DNA of 64,000 nucleotides from Nakamurella multipartita DSM 44233 (GCF_000024365.1 NC_013235.1:5642001-5706000); one strand, 5' to 3'. Positions 32,859 through 41,956 are shown, counted from the first letter of the stretch. The notes: generated by a model not told the origin, from the letters alone. Program-made: numbers and translations.

Positions 32859-32985
32859 AGTCCGTCACGCTCTCACGGCCGCTGCCCTCGCGCACGACAT
32901 CGGACGGCTTGACGTCGGCGGACCCGATGCGCAGGCTGGACCGGCCAAGCACCCGGCCACGGAACACCGACAGAGGAGTCGTCGC

Positions 32986-33774
32986 ATGGCGCTGGAAACC
33001 GGCTGGCGCGACGATGCGCCCGTCGCCGATTCGATCCTGCGGTCCTTCCTGCACAACCAGGCCGACGTCGGTGACCTGCTCGCCGGCGCGGTCGGCGGCC
33101 GGCATCTGCGGGTGCCCGGGCTCGCCCTGGCCGACACCGGCGGCCCGGTGGTCTACACGAACCAGGCCGTGCTGTTCCGGCCCGTGCTGACCGCCGACGA
33201 CCCGCTGCTGATCGAGATCGACCGGTTCTTCGCGGACGCGCCGCCGGCCATGGTGCTGTCGGCCTGGCCGACACCCGACCTGGCCGAGCGTGGCTGGCAG
33301 CTGATCGGCCACCCGATGTTCGTCGTGCGGGCCCCCGGACCGCACCCGGAACCGGACGCCGCCGGGACCGACATCACGCTCGCCCGCACCCCGGACGAGC
33401 TGGCGCTGGCCGAGCGGATCGCGATCGAGGGGTACCCGCTGCCGGAGGCGGCCGGGCTGCCGCCGCACGCACTGTTCGGCTCGGCGCTGCTGGACGGGCC
33501 GATCCAGGTCCGGATCGCGCGGGTGGACGGGCAACCGGCCGGGGTCGCCTCCGGCCACGTCGGGCACGACGTGCAGAACCTCTGCCTGGCCGCCACCCTG
33601 CCCGCCGCCCGGCGCCGCGGCGCCTGGCGGGCGCTGGTCTGGGCCCGGGTCGACGACGCCCCCGACCTGCCCGCAGTTGCCTTCACCAGCGACGACAGCC
33701 GCCCCGGCTTCATCCGGCTCGGCTTCCTGCCGATCACCCGGTTCACCCTGTGGCTGGTGCCCGGCCGGGCCTGA
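32986..33774 (+). CDS. GNAT family N-acetyltransferase
   Basis: 262 residues. The C-terminal half has the acetyl-CoA motif ATLPAARRRGAWRALVW (a variant of Q/RxxGxG/A) and VAFTSDDSRPGFIRLGF, where the usual ASxxGxxxYxxxGF signature is partly kept. The N-terminal half has no obvious family and may be a degenerate GNAT repeat. AGAGGAG lies 8 nt before ATG 32986. The acceptor is unknown. Confidence 0.78.
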   Translation: MALETGWRDDAPVADSILRSFLHNQADVGDLLAGAVGGRHLRVPGLALADTGGPVVYTNQAVLFRPVLTADDPLLIEIDRFFADAPPAMVLSAWPTPDLAERGWQLIGHPMFVVRAPGPHPEPDAAGTDITLARTPDELALAERIAIEGYPLPEAAGLPPHALFGSALLDGPIQVRIARVDGQPAGVASGHVGHDVQNLCLAATLPAARRRGAWRALVWARVDDAPDLPAVAFTSDDSRPGFIRLGFLPITRFTLWLVPGRA

Positions 33775-33858
33775 GCCCCTGCCCCGCCGGCCCGCTTGTC
33801 CGTCTGCCCGCCCGCCTGCCCCCATGCCCGCCCGCCCGCCCGCCCGCCCCAGGACGCC

Positions 33859-33919
33859 GCCGACTTGCCGAAGACACACCGCTGGCGGCCGTCCAGCGGT
33901 GCGTTGGTGGCAAGTCGGC
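33859..33919. repeat. Intergenic hairpin, family A copy 4
   Basis: Outer arms GCCGACTTGCC/GGCAAGTCGGC are perfect and the inner stem ACACACCGCTGG/CCAGCGGTGCGT has one mismatch. It lies between convergent gene ends (33774, 33979). On its left (33800-33850) is a CCCGCC-rich low-complexity run, on its right (33951-33985) a 15-bp tandem repeat that reaches the end of the next gene. Confidence 0.85.
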
Positions 33920-33978
33920 GCGCCCGAGGGGGCGGGCTCGGGGGCGGGCCAGCCCGGCGTGCGTCAGCCCGGCGTGCG

Positions 33979-35088
33979 TCAGCCCAGCGTCGACAGGACC
34001 GCGGCGGCCGCCGTGGCCAGCTGATCCGCGGTCAGCCCCGACGGGATGGGCGCGATGCCGGTGGCCGGACGCCCGCCGACCTCGACCTCGTACCCGTTGC
34101 CGTAGGCGTAGACCGACAGGTTGCCGCCGTCGTTGGACACGTACTGGTCCCCGCCGCGGGCGACGCACTTCGCGCCGGTCTCGCTGGCCGACTGCGCGCA
34201 GGCACCCGGCTCGGCTCGGATCGCCTGGACCACCAGCTGGGTGTCGGGCGCGGTGCCGGCCAGTTCGGCGCCGGCCACCGGGTCGGTGGGGCAGCCCAGG
34301 CCGAGCAGCCCGGGTGCACCGAACGCACCGGCGGGCAACGACCCGACCAGGGCGGCCGCGGAGGCGTCGGACAGGGCGGGCCAGCAACTCGTGGCCGCGC
34401 CGCCGGCCGTCGCCTCGGTGGGCACGGCACCGGTGGGCACCGCTCCCCCGGGCACCGGCACCGTCTGGGTCAGCGCGTTCTCCCCCGGCGCCGGGCGGTT
34501 GGCATCCGGGTTGGCCGGGTCGATCGTCGCCGACGAGCCGGCGTCGGCCTGGCCCTGCGCCTGCCCGCCGGCGTCCGACTCACCCTCGGCGGACTCGCCC
34601 GACGGGGCGGCCGCGGCGGCGGACGAGGCGCGGCCGGCGACCGTGTCGGCGGCGCTGCCGGCCGAGGTGGTGATGCCACCGGAGGAGGACAGGGTGATCG
34701 GGATGACCACCGCCGCGATCGCGACCACACACGCGGCCGCCAGTCCGATCAGGATGGTGGTCCGGCGGCGCCGCGACCGCTGCTCGGCGTCCCGCTGAGC
34801 GCTCAGGACATGCAGCTCACCCACGCTGGCCTGGTCCGGCGCGGCCGGACGGTCGGTCGAGGCGACCTCGGCGGCCCGCGCGACGGGCGCGGTGACCGTC
34901 GCCGCGGCGGCCCCGGTCGTGGCCGCACCCCCGGATTTGGCTGCGGCGATCACCGACAACGCGGACACCGGGGAGGCCGGGGCGTCCGGATCGTCGGCCA
35001 GGTCGCTGAACAGGCGGCCCAGCGCCGCGGCCTCGGCGGCGTCCTGGTCACCGTGATCCGGGGTGGGGCCGGTGCTCGGATCGGTCAC
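33979..35088 (-). CDS. Single-pass membrane protein, putative anti-sigma partner of the SigE-type factor
   Basis: 369 residues. A cytoplasmic segment of about 105 residues has GRLFSDLADDPDAP, then one membrane helix (TILIGLAAACVVAIAAVVIPI) and an extracellular part: an Ala/Gly/Ser-rich linker, then a folded C-terminal region with three or four Cys (SCWPALS, GLGCPTD, GACAQS, AKCVARG). The GTG start at 35088 overlaps the sigma gene stop (GTGA), the arrangement expected for a cognate anti-sigma factor. No zinc-finger (HxxxCxxC) motif is present, so it is not a ZAS protein. Confidence 0.75.
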   Translation of the reverse strand: MTDPSTGPTPDHGDQDAAEAAALGRLFSDLADDPDAPASPVSALSVIAAAKSGGAATTGAAAATVTAPVARAAEVASTDRPAAPDQASVGELHVLSAQRDAEQRSRRRRTTILIGLAAACVVAIAAVVIPITLSSSGGITTSAGSAADTVAGRASSAAAAAPSGESAEGESDAGGQAQGQADAGSSATIDPANPDANRPAPGENALTQTVPVPGGAVPTGAVPTEATAGGAATSCWPALSDASAAALVGSLPAGAFGAPGLLGLGCPTDPVAGAELAGTAPDTQLVVQAIRAEPGACAQSASETGAKCVARGGDQYVSNDGGNLSVYAYGNGYEVEVGGRPATGIAPIPSGLTADQLATAAAAVLSTLG

Positions 35089-35609
35089 GGCCGTCCTCCC
35101 TCCGCGCTCACGGCACCCTGCCGGATGAGGGCCTGCTTCATGGCCGCCAGTCCCCTGGCGGTCTGCGACTTCACGTTGCCCTCCGAACACTCCATTGCGG
35201 CCGCGGTGGCCGCCACGTCCAGGCCGTCGAAGAACCGCAGCACCAGCATCGCCCGCTGGCCGGGCGGCACCTCGTCCAGGGCCGTGCGCACCAGCTGCCG
35301 GTCGGCCACCACCGAGGCCAGGTCCAGGGTGGGCGCGGGGGTGTCCGGCAGATCGTCGACCGTGTGTTCCCGGCGCCAGGGCCGGCGCGACTCGTCGACT
35401 GCCGCCCGCATCAGGCAGCGGCGCACGAACCCGTCCAGGGCGCCGTAGTCACGGATCCCCGACCACGCCCCGTAGAGCTTGACGAACGCGATCTGGGTCA
35501 GGTCGTCGGCCCGGTGCCAGTCACCACACAACAGATAGGCGGTGCGGCGCACCCGGTCCCGTCTCGCCGTGACGTACACGGAAAACTGCGCCTCCTCCTC
35601 CGGTCCCAT
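35085..35609 (-). CDS. SigE-family ECF RNA polymerase sigma factor
   Basis: 174 residues with region 2 (AYLLCGDWHRADDLTQIAFV) and region 4 (MECSEGNVKSQTARGLAAMK), as in the Streptomyces/Mycobacterium SigE-family (TIGR02983-like) group. It directs RNA polymerase to a small regulon, usually envelope or stress genes. The ATG at 35609 has no obvious ribosome site. It is coupled to the following membrane protein gene by a four-base overlap. A second ECF/anti-sigma pair begins immediately upstream at 35821. Confidence 0.9.
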   Translation of the reverse strand: MGPEEEAQFSVYVTARRDRVRRTAYLLCGDWHRADDLTQIAFVKLYGAWSGIRDYGALDGFVRRCLMRAAVDESRRPWRREHTVDDLPDTPAPTLDLASVVADRQLVRTALDEVPPGQRAMLVLRFFDGLDVAATAAAMECSEGNVKSQTARGLAAMKQALIRQGAVSAEGGRP

Positions 35610-35820
35610 CAGCCACCGCCCGCCCGTGACCTGGGCACGGAGCGGGCCGCCCGACCGGTGGTGCCGTCGGGTCGGCGACGCGGTGATGATCGTTCGCTCG
35701 GCAAGCCTGACTCAGCCTCCAGCACGGACATGGACAAGACGGACAGTGACCACTCGATGGTTGCATGACCGGCGTCCATCGGTCGTCACTCGTTCGGCTC
35801 GTCCCACGGGTCGGCCGGGC

Positions 35821-36609
35821 TTACGCCAGTTCGGTCATCCAGACGATCGGCATGGTGGGGCTGGCCGATCCCTGACCCGGCTCGGCCGTGACGGCGACCG
35901 CCACCTCGCCGGGCCGGGTCATCTGGGTGACGACCTGGGGCTGTCCGGCCGCGGCCTGCGGCAGCAGCCCCAGGGAGCGGGGGGCCACCTCGGCCTGATC
36001 CGACAGAGCCCAGAGCTGGTAGGTGCGATCGTCGGGCAGGGCGGGCAACCCGGCGACGTCGACCGTCACCGCCCCGCAGGACGGGGCATAGGTCACCACC
36101 CCTTGGCCGTTGGCCGGAGTGAGCTCGCTGCGGTCGGTCGCCGTGGCCACGCACTGCTCCGGCGACTGCGCCACCTGCTGCTGGCCGCGGAACTGATCGA
36201 CGGCGACCAGGCCGCCACCGATCACCACGGCAGCCACGGCCGCGGCGATCCAGGTGACCGGCCGGCGGTACCAGGGCCGCAGGTAGTGCACGTTGTCCGG
36301 GGTCTCGACCGGTCCGGGCGCCTCCGGCGGAGGGCTGGCGATCGACGGTCGGAACGCGGGGACCGGGCGGTCCACCGGCGGCAGCTGCGGGGTGACGGCA
36401 ACGGCGGCCAGCACCGACCGGCGCAGCGACGCCGGCGGGATCTCCGCAGACACCGTGGCCAGCAGGGCGACGGTCTCCTGGAATCCGGCCAGCTCCGCCC
36501 GGCACAACTCGCAGGTCTCGATGTGCGCCTCGACGGCCGGCCGCTCGCCCGGCGGCAACGCCCCCAGGGCCAACGCGGCGGTGTCCAGATGCAGGTCGGG
36601 CTCGGTCAT
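35821..36609 (-). CDS. rskA: Anti-sigma-K factor RskA-like protein
   Basis: 262 residues. The N-terminal anti-sigma domain has the HIETCELCRAEL zinc-like motif (HxxxCxxC) near residue 30, followed by one membrane helix (TWIAAAVAAVVIGGGLVAV) and an extracytoplasmic RskA domain with GLPALPDDRTYQLWAL. It should hold the SigK-like factor at the membrane until regulated proteolysis (Rip1-type) frees it. ATG 36609 overlaps the sigma gene stop as ATGA. Confidence 0.92.
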   Translation of the reverse strand: MTEPDLHLDTAALALGALPPGERPAVEAHIETCELCRAELAGFQETVALLATVSAEIPPASLRRSVLAAVAVTPQLPPVDRPVPAFRPSIASPPPEAPGPVETPDNVHYLRPWYRRPVTWIAAAVAAVVIGGGLVAVDQFRGQQQVAQSPEQCVATATDRSELTPANGQGVVTYAPSCGAVTVDVAGLPALPDDRTYQLWALSDQAEVAPRSLGLLPQAAAGQPQVVTQMTRPGEVAVAVTAEPGQGSASPTMPIVWMTELA

Positions 36610-37238
36610 GACGCCACCCCCATGCAGTCGCGCAGCCGGATGAGGCCGTCCCGCAGCCGGGTCTTGATGGTCGGCAGCGGCGCGGTCAGCAGCTCGGCCA
36701 CCTCCCGGTAGCTGTAGCCGCTGAAGTAGGCCAGCGTGATCGATTCTCGCTGGAGCTCGGTGAGCGTGCCCAGGCACCGCTGCACGGCACGCCGCTCGAA
36801 CGAGGATTCGACCGCCTCGACCACGGTGTCCACATCGCGCTCGGTGGAAGACTGGGCGACCTTGATCTCCCGGTCGGTGGCCGCCTGGGCCGAGCGCACA
36901 CGATCGACGGCCCGGGCGTGCGTCAGGGTCAGGATCCACGACGTCGCCGACCCCTTGGCCCGATCGAACCGGCTCGCCCGACGCCAGATCTCCAGGAACA
37001 CCTCCTGGGCGATCTCCTCCGCGTGGCTGGGATCGCGCACGATCCGCCGGGCCAACCCGAAGACGCGGGCCGAGAAGGTGTCGTAGAGCCGTTCGAAGGC
37101 GTCCTCGCGGCCCAGGGCGGTCAGCCGCAGCAGTTCCTCGGGTGACTCGTCGGGCACCGGATCGGGCAGCGCAGTCAACGGCGGCGCGGACAACGGCGGC
37201 CCGGATGGGCCGGGCCGGGATGGTTCGGAGTCAGGCAT
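36606..37238 (-). CDS. sigK: ECF RNA polymerase sigma factor, SigK-like
   Basis: 210 residues. Region 2 includes RLYDTFSARVFGLARRIV and EIAQEVFLEIWRRASRFD; region 4 includes AYFSGYSYREVAELLTAP. The RskA gene follows with a four-base overlap, the mycobacterial sigK-rskA order. In M. tuberculosis SigK controls mpt70/mpt83; here the divergent neighbour is a membrane sulfite-oxidase-like gene, a possible regulon member. GAGGGA stands before ATG 37238. Confidence 0.92.
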   Translation of the reverse strand: MPDSEPSRPGPSGPPLSAPPLTALPDPVPDESPEELLRLTALGREDAFERLYDTFSARVFGLARRIVRDPSHAEEIAQEVFLEIWRRASRFDRAKGSATSWILTLTHARAVDRVRSAQAATDREIKVAQSSTERDVDTVVEAVESSFERRAVQRCLGTLTELQRESITLAYFSGYSYREVAELLTAPLPTIKTRLRDGLIRLRDCMGVAS

Positions 37239-37418
37239 GGGCAGTCCCTCGCGCCGCAGTGGTCACGTCTCGCCCGATATTCGGCGGCGGGGCCGTTCCG
37301 GATGGGTCCGGCCCGCCGCGCCGGCCGATGGTAGCCCGCAGGTACCCATTTCTTACGGGTTCTTACGGCCTGGCGCCGGAACCCTGATTTTCCCGGCGAG
37401 CAGGCGGACGATGGACCG

Positions 37419-39131
37419 GTGGCGGTCTCCAATGAATTTCCCGGCGCGGAGCTCCCCGGCGCCGAGCGTCCCGATCCGGTCGACCGGCTGCCCTCCGGGT
37501 GGCGGCCGAGCCTGGCCCAGTCCGGGCTGGTCGGGGTCATCGCGCTGGGGCTGACGCTGGCCGTGGCCGAGTTGCTGGCCGCCCTCGGCCAGCTGGTCGG
37601 CTGGTTGAGCCCGGCGTCGTCCCCGCTGTCCGCGCTCGGGCAGAGCTTCATCGGGCTGACGCCGGAGTGGCTCAAGCAGTTCGCCATCAGCACGTTCGGG
37701 TCCAACGACAAGACCGCGCTGATGGTCGGCATGGGCCTGACCCTGCTGCTGGTCGGGGTCGTGATCGGGCTGGTCGGCCGGGACCGGCCGCGGATTGCCG
37801 TCGGCCTGGCGGTGGTGCTGCTGGTGGTGACCGGGGCGGCGGTGCTGAGCCGGCCCGACGCGACCGTCGTGGACCTGCTGCCGCTGGCGCTCGGCGGGGC
37901 CGCCGGCATCGGCTTCCTGGTCTCCGCCTTCCGCCGCCAGCTCGCGCCGGCGACCCCCGCCGCCGAGCCCTCCGTCGAACCCGTCGCCGACGCGCAGCCG
38001 ACCGGCACCACCGGCGATCACCACCCGATGCTGCGGGCCACTCCGGTCGGTCCGGCCGCCGCGACCAGACGGGACTTCTTCCGCTTCGCCGGCATCGGCG
38101 CCCTGGCCGCGGTCGCGGTGGGTGCGGTGGCCCGGTGGATCCCCAGCACCGCGCAGGTCGCCGCCAGCCGCAGCGCCGTGGCGCTGCCGGCGGCGACCGC
38201 CGGCACCGCCGCCGCCCCGACCGACGTGCTCGACGACGTGCCCGGGATCAGCCCGTTCGTCACGCCCAACACCGACTTCTACCGGATCGACACCGCGTTC
38301 GTGGTGCCGCGAATGACCACCGATCAGTGGCAGCTGCGGGTGCACGGGATGGTCGACCGCGAGATCACCCTGTCCTGGTCGGATCTGCTGGCGATGCCCT
38401 CGCTCACCCACATGGTCACGCTGACCTGCGTGTCCAACCCGGTCGGGGGCGAGTACATCGGCAACGCCGACTGGCAGGGCGTGCGAATCGCCGACGTGCT
38501 GGCCATGGCCGGCCCGCAGGCCGGCGCCGACTGCGTCTTCTCCACCAGCGTGGACGGGTTCACCGTGACCACTCCGCTGGACGTGCTCACCGACGACCGG
38601 GACGCGTTGCTGGCCTACGCGATGAACGGCGAACCGCTGCCGGTCGAGCACGGTTTCCCGGTGCGGATGGTGGTGCCCGGCCTGTACGGGTTCGTCTCGG
38701 CGACCAAGTGGGTGGTCGACCTGGAGGTCACCACCTTCGCCGACGCGACGGCCTACTGGACCGTCCGCGGCTGGTCGGCCAAGGCGCCGATCAAGACCTC
38801 CTCCCGGATCGACGTGCCGCGCAGCCAGGAGTCGGTGTCCAAGGGCAAGGTCCCGATCGCCGGGGTCGCCTGGGCCCAGTACCGCGGAATCAGCGGGGTG
38901 CAGGTACAGATCGACGACGGCCCCTGGATGGACGCGACCCTGTCCGGCGATGCCGGCGCCGACACCTGGCGGCAGTGGGTCTACTACTGGGACGCCACCG
39001 CATCGGGCACGCACACCGCCCGGTGCCGGGCGACCGACGCGACCGGCGCGGTCCAGATCGACGCCATCGCTGATGTCGTGCCCGACGGGGCGACCGGGTT
39101 GGACGAGCGGACGTTCATGGTCACCGCCTGA
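37419..39131 (+). CDS. Membrane-anchored molybdopterin-dependent oxidoreductase (sulfite oxidase-like)
   Basis: 570 residues. Four membrane helices (about 35-205), then a Tat-like RRDFFRFAGIGALAAVAVG helix, so the catalytic part faces outside. The molybdopterin domain begins near residue 285 (NTDFYRIDTAFVVP) and has the Cys ligand at about 337 in TLTCVSNPVGG. A Moco-dimerisation domain ends the protein (IKTSSRIDVPRSQE then a beta-sandwich). Likely substrates are sulfite or oxidised methionine. It starts at GTG 37419 and is divergent from sigK. Confidence 0.9.
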   Translation: MAVSNEFPGAELPGAERPDPVDRLPSGWRPSLAQSGLVGVIALGLTLAVAELLAALGQLVGWLSPASSPLSALGQSFIGLTPEWLKQFAISTFGSNDKTALMVGMGLTLLLVGVVIGLVGRDRPRIAVGLAVVLLVVTGAAVLSRPDATVVDLLPLALGGAAGIGFLVSAFRRQLAPATPAAEPSVEPVADAQPTGTTGDHHPMLRATPVGPAAATRRDFFRFAGIGALAAVAVGAVARWIPSTAQVAASRSAVALPAATAGTAAAPTDVLDDVPGISPFVTPNTDFYRIDTAFVVPRMTTDQWQLRVHGMVDREITLSWSDLLAMPSLTHMVTLTCVSNPVGGEYIGNADWQGVRIADVLAMAGPQAGADCVFSTSVDGFTVTTPLDVLTDDRDALLAYAMNGEPLPVEHGFPVRMVVPGLYGFVSATKWVVDLEVTTFADATAYWTVRGWSAKAPIKTSSRIDVPRSQESVSKGKVPIAGVAWAQYRGISGVQVQIDDGPWMDATLSGDAGADTWRQWVYYWDATASGTHTARCRATDATGAVQIDAIADVVPDGATGLDERTFMVTA

Positions 39132-39174
39132 GGCGACGGCCGGCTGACGGGGCGGCCCGGGTCATACTCGCCGG

Positions 39175-39687
39175 GTGTGGGCACAGACATTTCCCGGCGT
39201 CCCGGCGTCTGACGTTCGGGCAGCAGCGGGTTCGCTGGGCCCCACCACACTGGCGCCGTCTGGAGCGTTCACCGCGATGGTGACCGGTCGGCGCGTCGAG
39301 ATCCCCTACCGGATCTACCACGCCGTACCCGGCCCAGAGACGCGGAGCGTCTTGACGGCCCGGCAGCTCCTGATCCTGGACTGCCTGCTGACCCGGCATC
39401 ACGACGGCTTCGTCCGCCAAAGGGCGGCGTCGCGCATCCTCCCGGCAGACCGGCCCTGGGTCGTCCCGTTCGTCGTCCACCTCATCGGCGAGTACGTGGT
39501 GGAGATCGTCGCGGCGATCGCCGCCGAACTGGCCGTCGGCGACGATCGGCTCGCTCTGTACCGGGAGTTCGCCTGCGAGAACCAGGGCCTCATCGCCCTC
39601 GTTCGTGCGCGCGATCAGCTACTGGAACTGTTATTACCGCCGCGCCTGGCCGTCCTTCGACGACTATCCGGCACGGGCCCTGCTTGA
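39175..39687 (+). CDS. Conserved-looking hypothetical protein
   Basis: About 170 residues from GTG 39175, or 136 from the in-frame ATG 39277 (VTGRRVEIPYRIYHAVPGP follows). I recognise no characterised domain. The middle part (LTARQLLILDCLLTRHHDG then PWVVPFVVHLIGEYVVEIV) is well-ordered helical sequence that looks like a protein-binding or regulatory domain. No signal peptide or membrane helix is evident. Start uncertain. It lies 43 bp after the sulfite-oxidase-like gene and before the 13E12-type gene. Confidence 0.6.
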   Translation: MWAQTFPGVPASDVRAAAGSLGPTTLAPSGAFTAMVTGRRVEIPYRIYHAVPGPETRSVLTARQLLILDCLLTRHHDGFVRQRAASRILPADRPWVVPFVVHLIGEYVVEIVAAIAAELAVGDDRLALYREFACENQGLIALVRARDQLLELLLPPRLAVLRRLSGTGPA

Positions 39688-39760
39688 TCGCCTGCGGTGA
39701 CTCACCCTCCGACCTTCCCCCCTTGAAGCTGAGAGTCTTTCTGCAGCTAAGAATTTAGTA

Positions 39761-39776
39761 TCGAACATATGTATGG
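39761..39776. promoter_or_regulatory. SOS-box-like site
   Basis: TCGAAC-ATAT-GTATGG resembles the mycobacterial/actinobacterial LexA box TCGAAC-N4-GTTCGA; the left half is perfect and the right half is degenerate. It lies in an unusually AT-rich patch with TAGTAT (39756-39761) as a possible -10 element. Several 13E12-family genes in M. tuberculosis are LexA-controlled, which supports the reading. Confidence 0.5.
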
Positions 39777-39787
39777 TACGATTGACC

Positions 39788-41101
39788 ATGGCCGGGACCG
39801 CGGTAACCACCCTCGACGACGTGCACCACGTCGCCGAGCAGGTCCAGACCGGCCTGACCCAACTTCTGACCGCCGAGTACTGGAAACTGCCCGGCCCGGA
39901 CCTGCTGGACGCTGCCCGCACCGTTGAGCGCCTGGCCCACCTGACCTACGCCATCCAGGTCACCCTGGCCGGCGAAGCCGACCTGGCCCACCTCGCCCAG
40001 AGCCACGGCCAACCCAGCACCGCCGCACTGCTGCGGCACGCCCTGACCATCAGCCCCGGCGATGCCCGCGGCCGGGTCCGCGCCGCCCAAGCCGTCCTCC
40101 CCCAGGACGCCATCAGCGGCGGCGAAATCCCACCCCGACACCCCGAACTCGGCGCCGCCCTGCGCGCCGGCACCGTGGGCCGCGAACACACCAGCATCGT
40201 GCTCACCACCCTGAGCCGCCTGCCCAGCACCGTGCCTGCCGACCTCCGCGAGCAAGCCGAAACCACCCTGGTCGAGCACGCCACCCACATGGACCCGATC
40301 CACCTGAACCGGGTCGCCGACCGACTCCTGGACGCCCTGGACCCCGACGGCCACTTCGAACCACCCGACCCCGCCGACCGCGCCGAACTCACCCTCGGCC
40401 CCCGCGATCGGCGCACCGGCCTGACCAGCATCAAAGGCCGCCTGGACGACCACACCATCGCCGCGTTCATCGCCGCCACCGACCCCCACGCCGCGCCCCG
40501 CCCGCACACCGACGGCACCAAAGACCCCCGCCCCGCACCCACCCGCCTGGCCCACGCCCTGACCACCGTCCTGGACCAACACCTGGCCACCGGCGCCGGA
40601 CCCGTCCACGCCGGCGAACGCCCCCACATCACCATGACCGTGCACTACGACGCCCTCACCAACCGCCTGGGCACCGCCACCCTGGACGCCACCGGCACCA
40701 CCATCAGCCCCGCCCACGCCCGCCAACTCCTGTGCGACGCCGCCCTGATCCCCGCCGTCCTGGGCGCCGCCGGCGAACCCCTGGACATCGGCCGCGCCAC
40801 CCGCACCTGGCCCACCGCCATCCGCCGCGCCATCACCCTGCGCGACCAAGGCTGCGTCTTCCCCGGCTGCGACCGCCCCGCCCGCTGGTCCGATCTGCAC
40901 CACATCCACCACTGGGCCGACGGCGGAGCGACCAGCACCAGCAACGGCGCCGTGCTCTGCGGACACCACCACACCCTCATCCACACCGGCCACTGGCACA
41001 TCCGCATGGCCCCCGACGGCCACCCCGAGATCATCCCGCCCACCTGGATCGACCCCCACCAACAACCCCGCCGCAACACTCTGCACCGAATCCGCCAATA
41101 A
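39788..41101 (+). CDS. DUF222/HNH endonuclease-like protein (13E12 repeat family type)
   Basis: About 437 residues (an in-frame ATG at 39773 overlaps the SOS-like box). N-terminal DUF222 helical domain, then a C-terminal HNH: RDQGCVFPGCDRPARWSDLH, HIHHWADGGATSTSNG and LCGHHHTLIH, with two Cys pairs for zinc and the catalytic HH. Codon use is heavily CCC/ACC biased compared with neighbours. The family is repeated many times in actinobacterial genomes and behaves like a selfish or mobile gene family; nuclease activity is inferred. Confidence 0.9.
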   Translation: MAGTAVTTLDDVHHVAEQVQTGLTQLLTAEYWKLPGPDLLDAARTVERLAHLTYAIQVTLAGEADLAHLAQSHGQPSTAALLRHALTISPGDARGRVRAAQAVLPQDAISGGEIPPRHPELGAALRAGTVGREHTSIVLTTLSRLPSTVPADLREQAETTLVEHATHMDPIHLNRVADRLLDALDPDGHFEPPDPADRAELTLGPRDRRTGLTSIKGRLDDHTIAAFIAATDPHAAPRPHTDGTKDPRPAPTRLAHALTTVLDQHLATGAGPVHAGERPHITMTVHYDALTNRLGTATLDATGTTISPAHARQLLCDAALIPAVLGAAGEPLDIGRATRTWPTAIRRAITLRDQGCVFPGCDRPARWSDLHHIHHWADGGATSTSNGAVLCGHHHTLIHTGHWHIRMAPDGHPEIIPPTWIDPHQQPRRNTLHRIRQ

Positions 41102-41129
41102 CGAGTCCGGCCAGGAAATCAGGCGGCCG

Positions 41130-41585
41130 TCACGGTGGGGTGATGACCGGCAACCGCCCGCCGTGGGAGTGCTCCAGCGCGGTGGTCAGATCGGCCCGCA
41201 GCGTCTCGACCGCTCCGGCGCCGAGCACCGCGGCCCACTCGGATTCCAGCTCGGCGTAGATCTCCTCGACCGCGGCCAGCAGCGCCAACCCGCGATCGGT
41301 GAGCACGATCTGCTTGGCCCGCTCGTCGCCCGGATCCGGCTCGCGGGCCACGTAGCCGTCGTCGCACATCGCGTCGACCAGTTTGGACGCGGCCTGCTTG
41401 CTCACCCCGAGCAGCGCGGCGATGTCGGCGCCGCGCAGGCCGCCGCGCCGGGCGGCGAGGAGCACGAAGCCGTAGTTGACCCGCACGCCGGTCCAGCCGC
41501 GCTCGACCAGCCGCCGGTGCAGCCCGTCGATCAGGGTCCGGTAGGCGATCGCGAACAGCCGGGCCAGCGGAACCGGCCCGGTCAC
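41130..41585 (-). CDS. MarR family transcriptional regulator
   Basis: 151 residues, winged helix. The recognition region GADIAALLGVSKQAASKLVD and wing RREPDPGDERAKQIVLTDRG-like segment (AREPDPGDERAKQIVLTDRG) are typical. The GTG start at 41585 overlaps the cupin gene stop as GTGA, so the regulator is translated from the cupin transcript. Two near-identical dyads upstream of the cupin gene are its likely operators, giving negative autoregulation released by a small ligand. Confidence 0.9.
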   Translation of the reverse strand: MTGPVPLARLFAIAYRTLIDGLHRRLVERGWTGVRVNYGFVLLAARRGGLRGADIAALLGVSKQAASKLVDAMCDDGYVAREPDPGDERAKQIVLTDRGLALLAAVEEIYAELESEWAAVLGAGAVETLRADLTTALEHSHGGRLPVITPP

Positions 41586-41956
41586 TGGGCCCAGGGCGGG
41601 GTGAACGGTTCGCCGCCGTCGAGCTGGGCCTGACCGCCGACCGGCAGCAGGCACAGGGCCCGCAGGGGCTCGTCGCCGGTGGCGGTCAGCTCGAAGGCCA
41701 CTCCGGCCGGCACCACGATGGCGTCACCGACCTCCGCGGAGCCGGGCCGCCCGTCGATCCGGACCGCGGCCCGGCCGGCCAGCACCACGAACACCTCCTC
41801 GCGGGTGAGCCGGTGCGGCGTGGCCGGGGTGCCCGGCTCGATCTCCACCCGCCACACGCTGGTGTCGTGCGACCCGCGGCTGGGCGTGGCCAGGGCGGTG
41901 AACCGGGCGGTGCCGATGTCGTGGGTGGGGCCGGGCGGGGCGGTGAGCACGGGCAT
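41582..41956 (-). CDS. Cupin domain protein
   Basis: 124 residues, single cupin barrel. Motif 1 is partly kept (RVEIEPGTPATPHRLTREEV, one His and Glu), and motif 2 is PAGVAFELTATG, lacking the usual metal His. Metal binding may therefore be weak, suggesting a ligand-binding or sugar/phenolic-related role rather than dioxygenase activity. GAAGGG lies 7 nt before ATG 41956. It is the first gene of a two-gene operon with the MarR regulator. Confidence 0.85.
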   Translation of the reverse strand: MPVLTAPPGPTHDIGTARFTALATPSRGSHDTSVWRVEIEPGTPATPHRLTREEVFVVLAGRAAVRIDGRPGSAEVGDAIVVPAGVAFELTATGDEPLRALCLLPVGGQAQLDGGEPFTPPWAQ

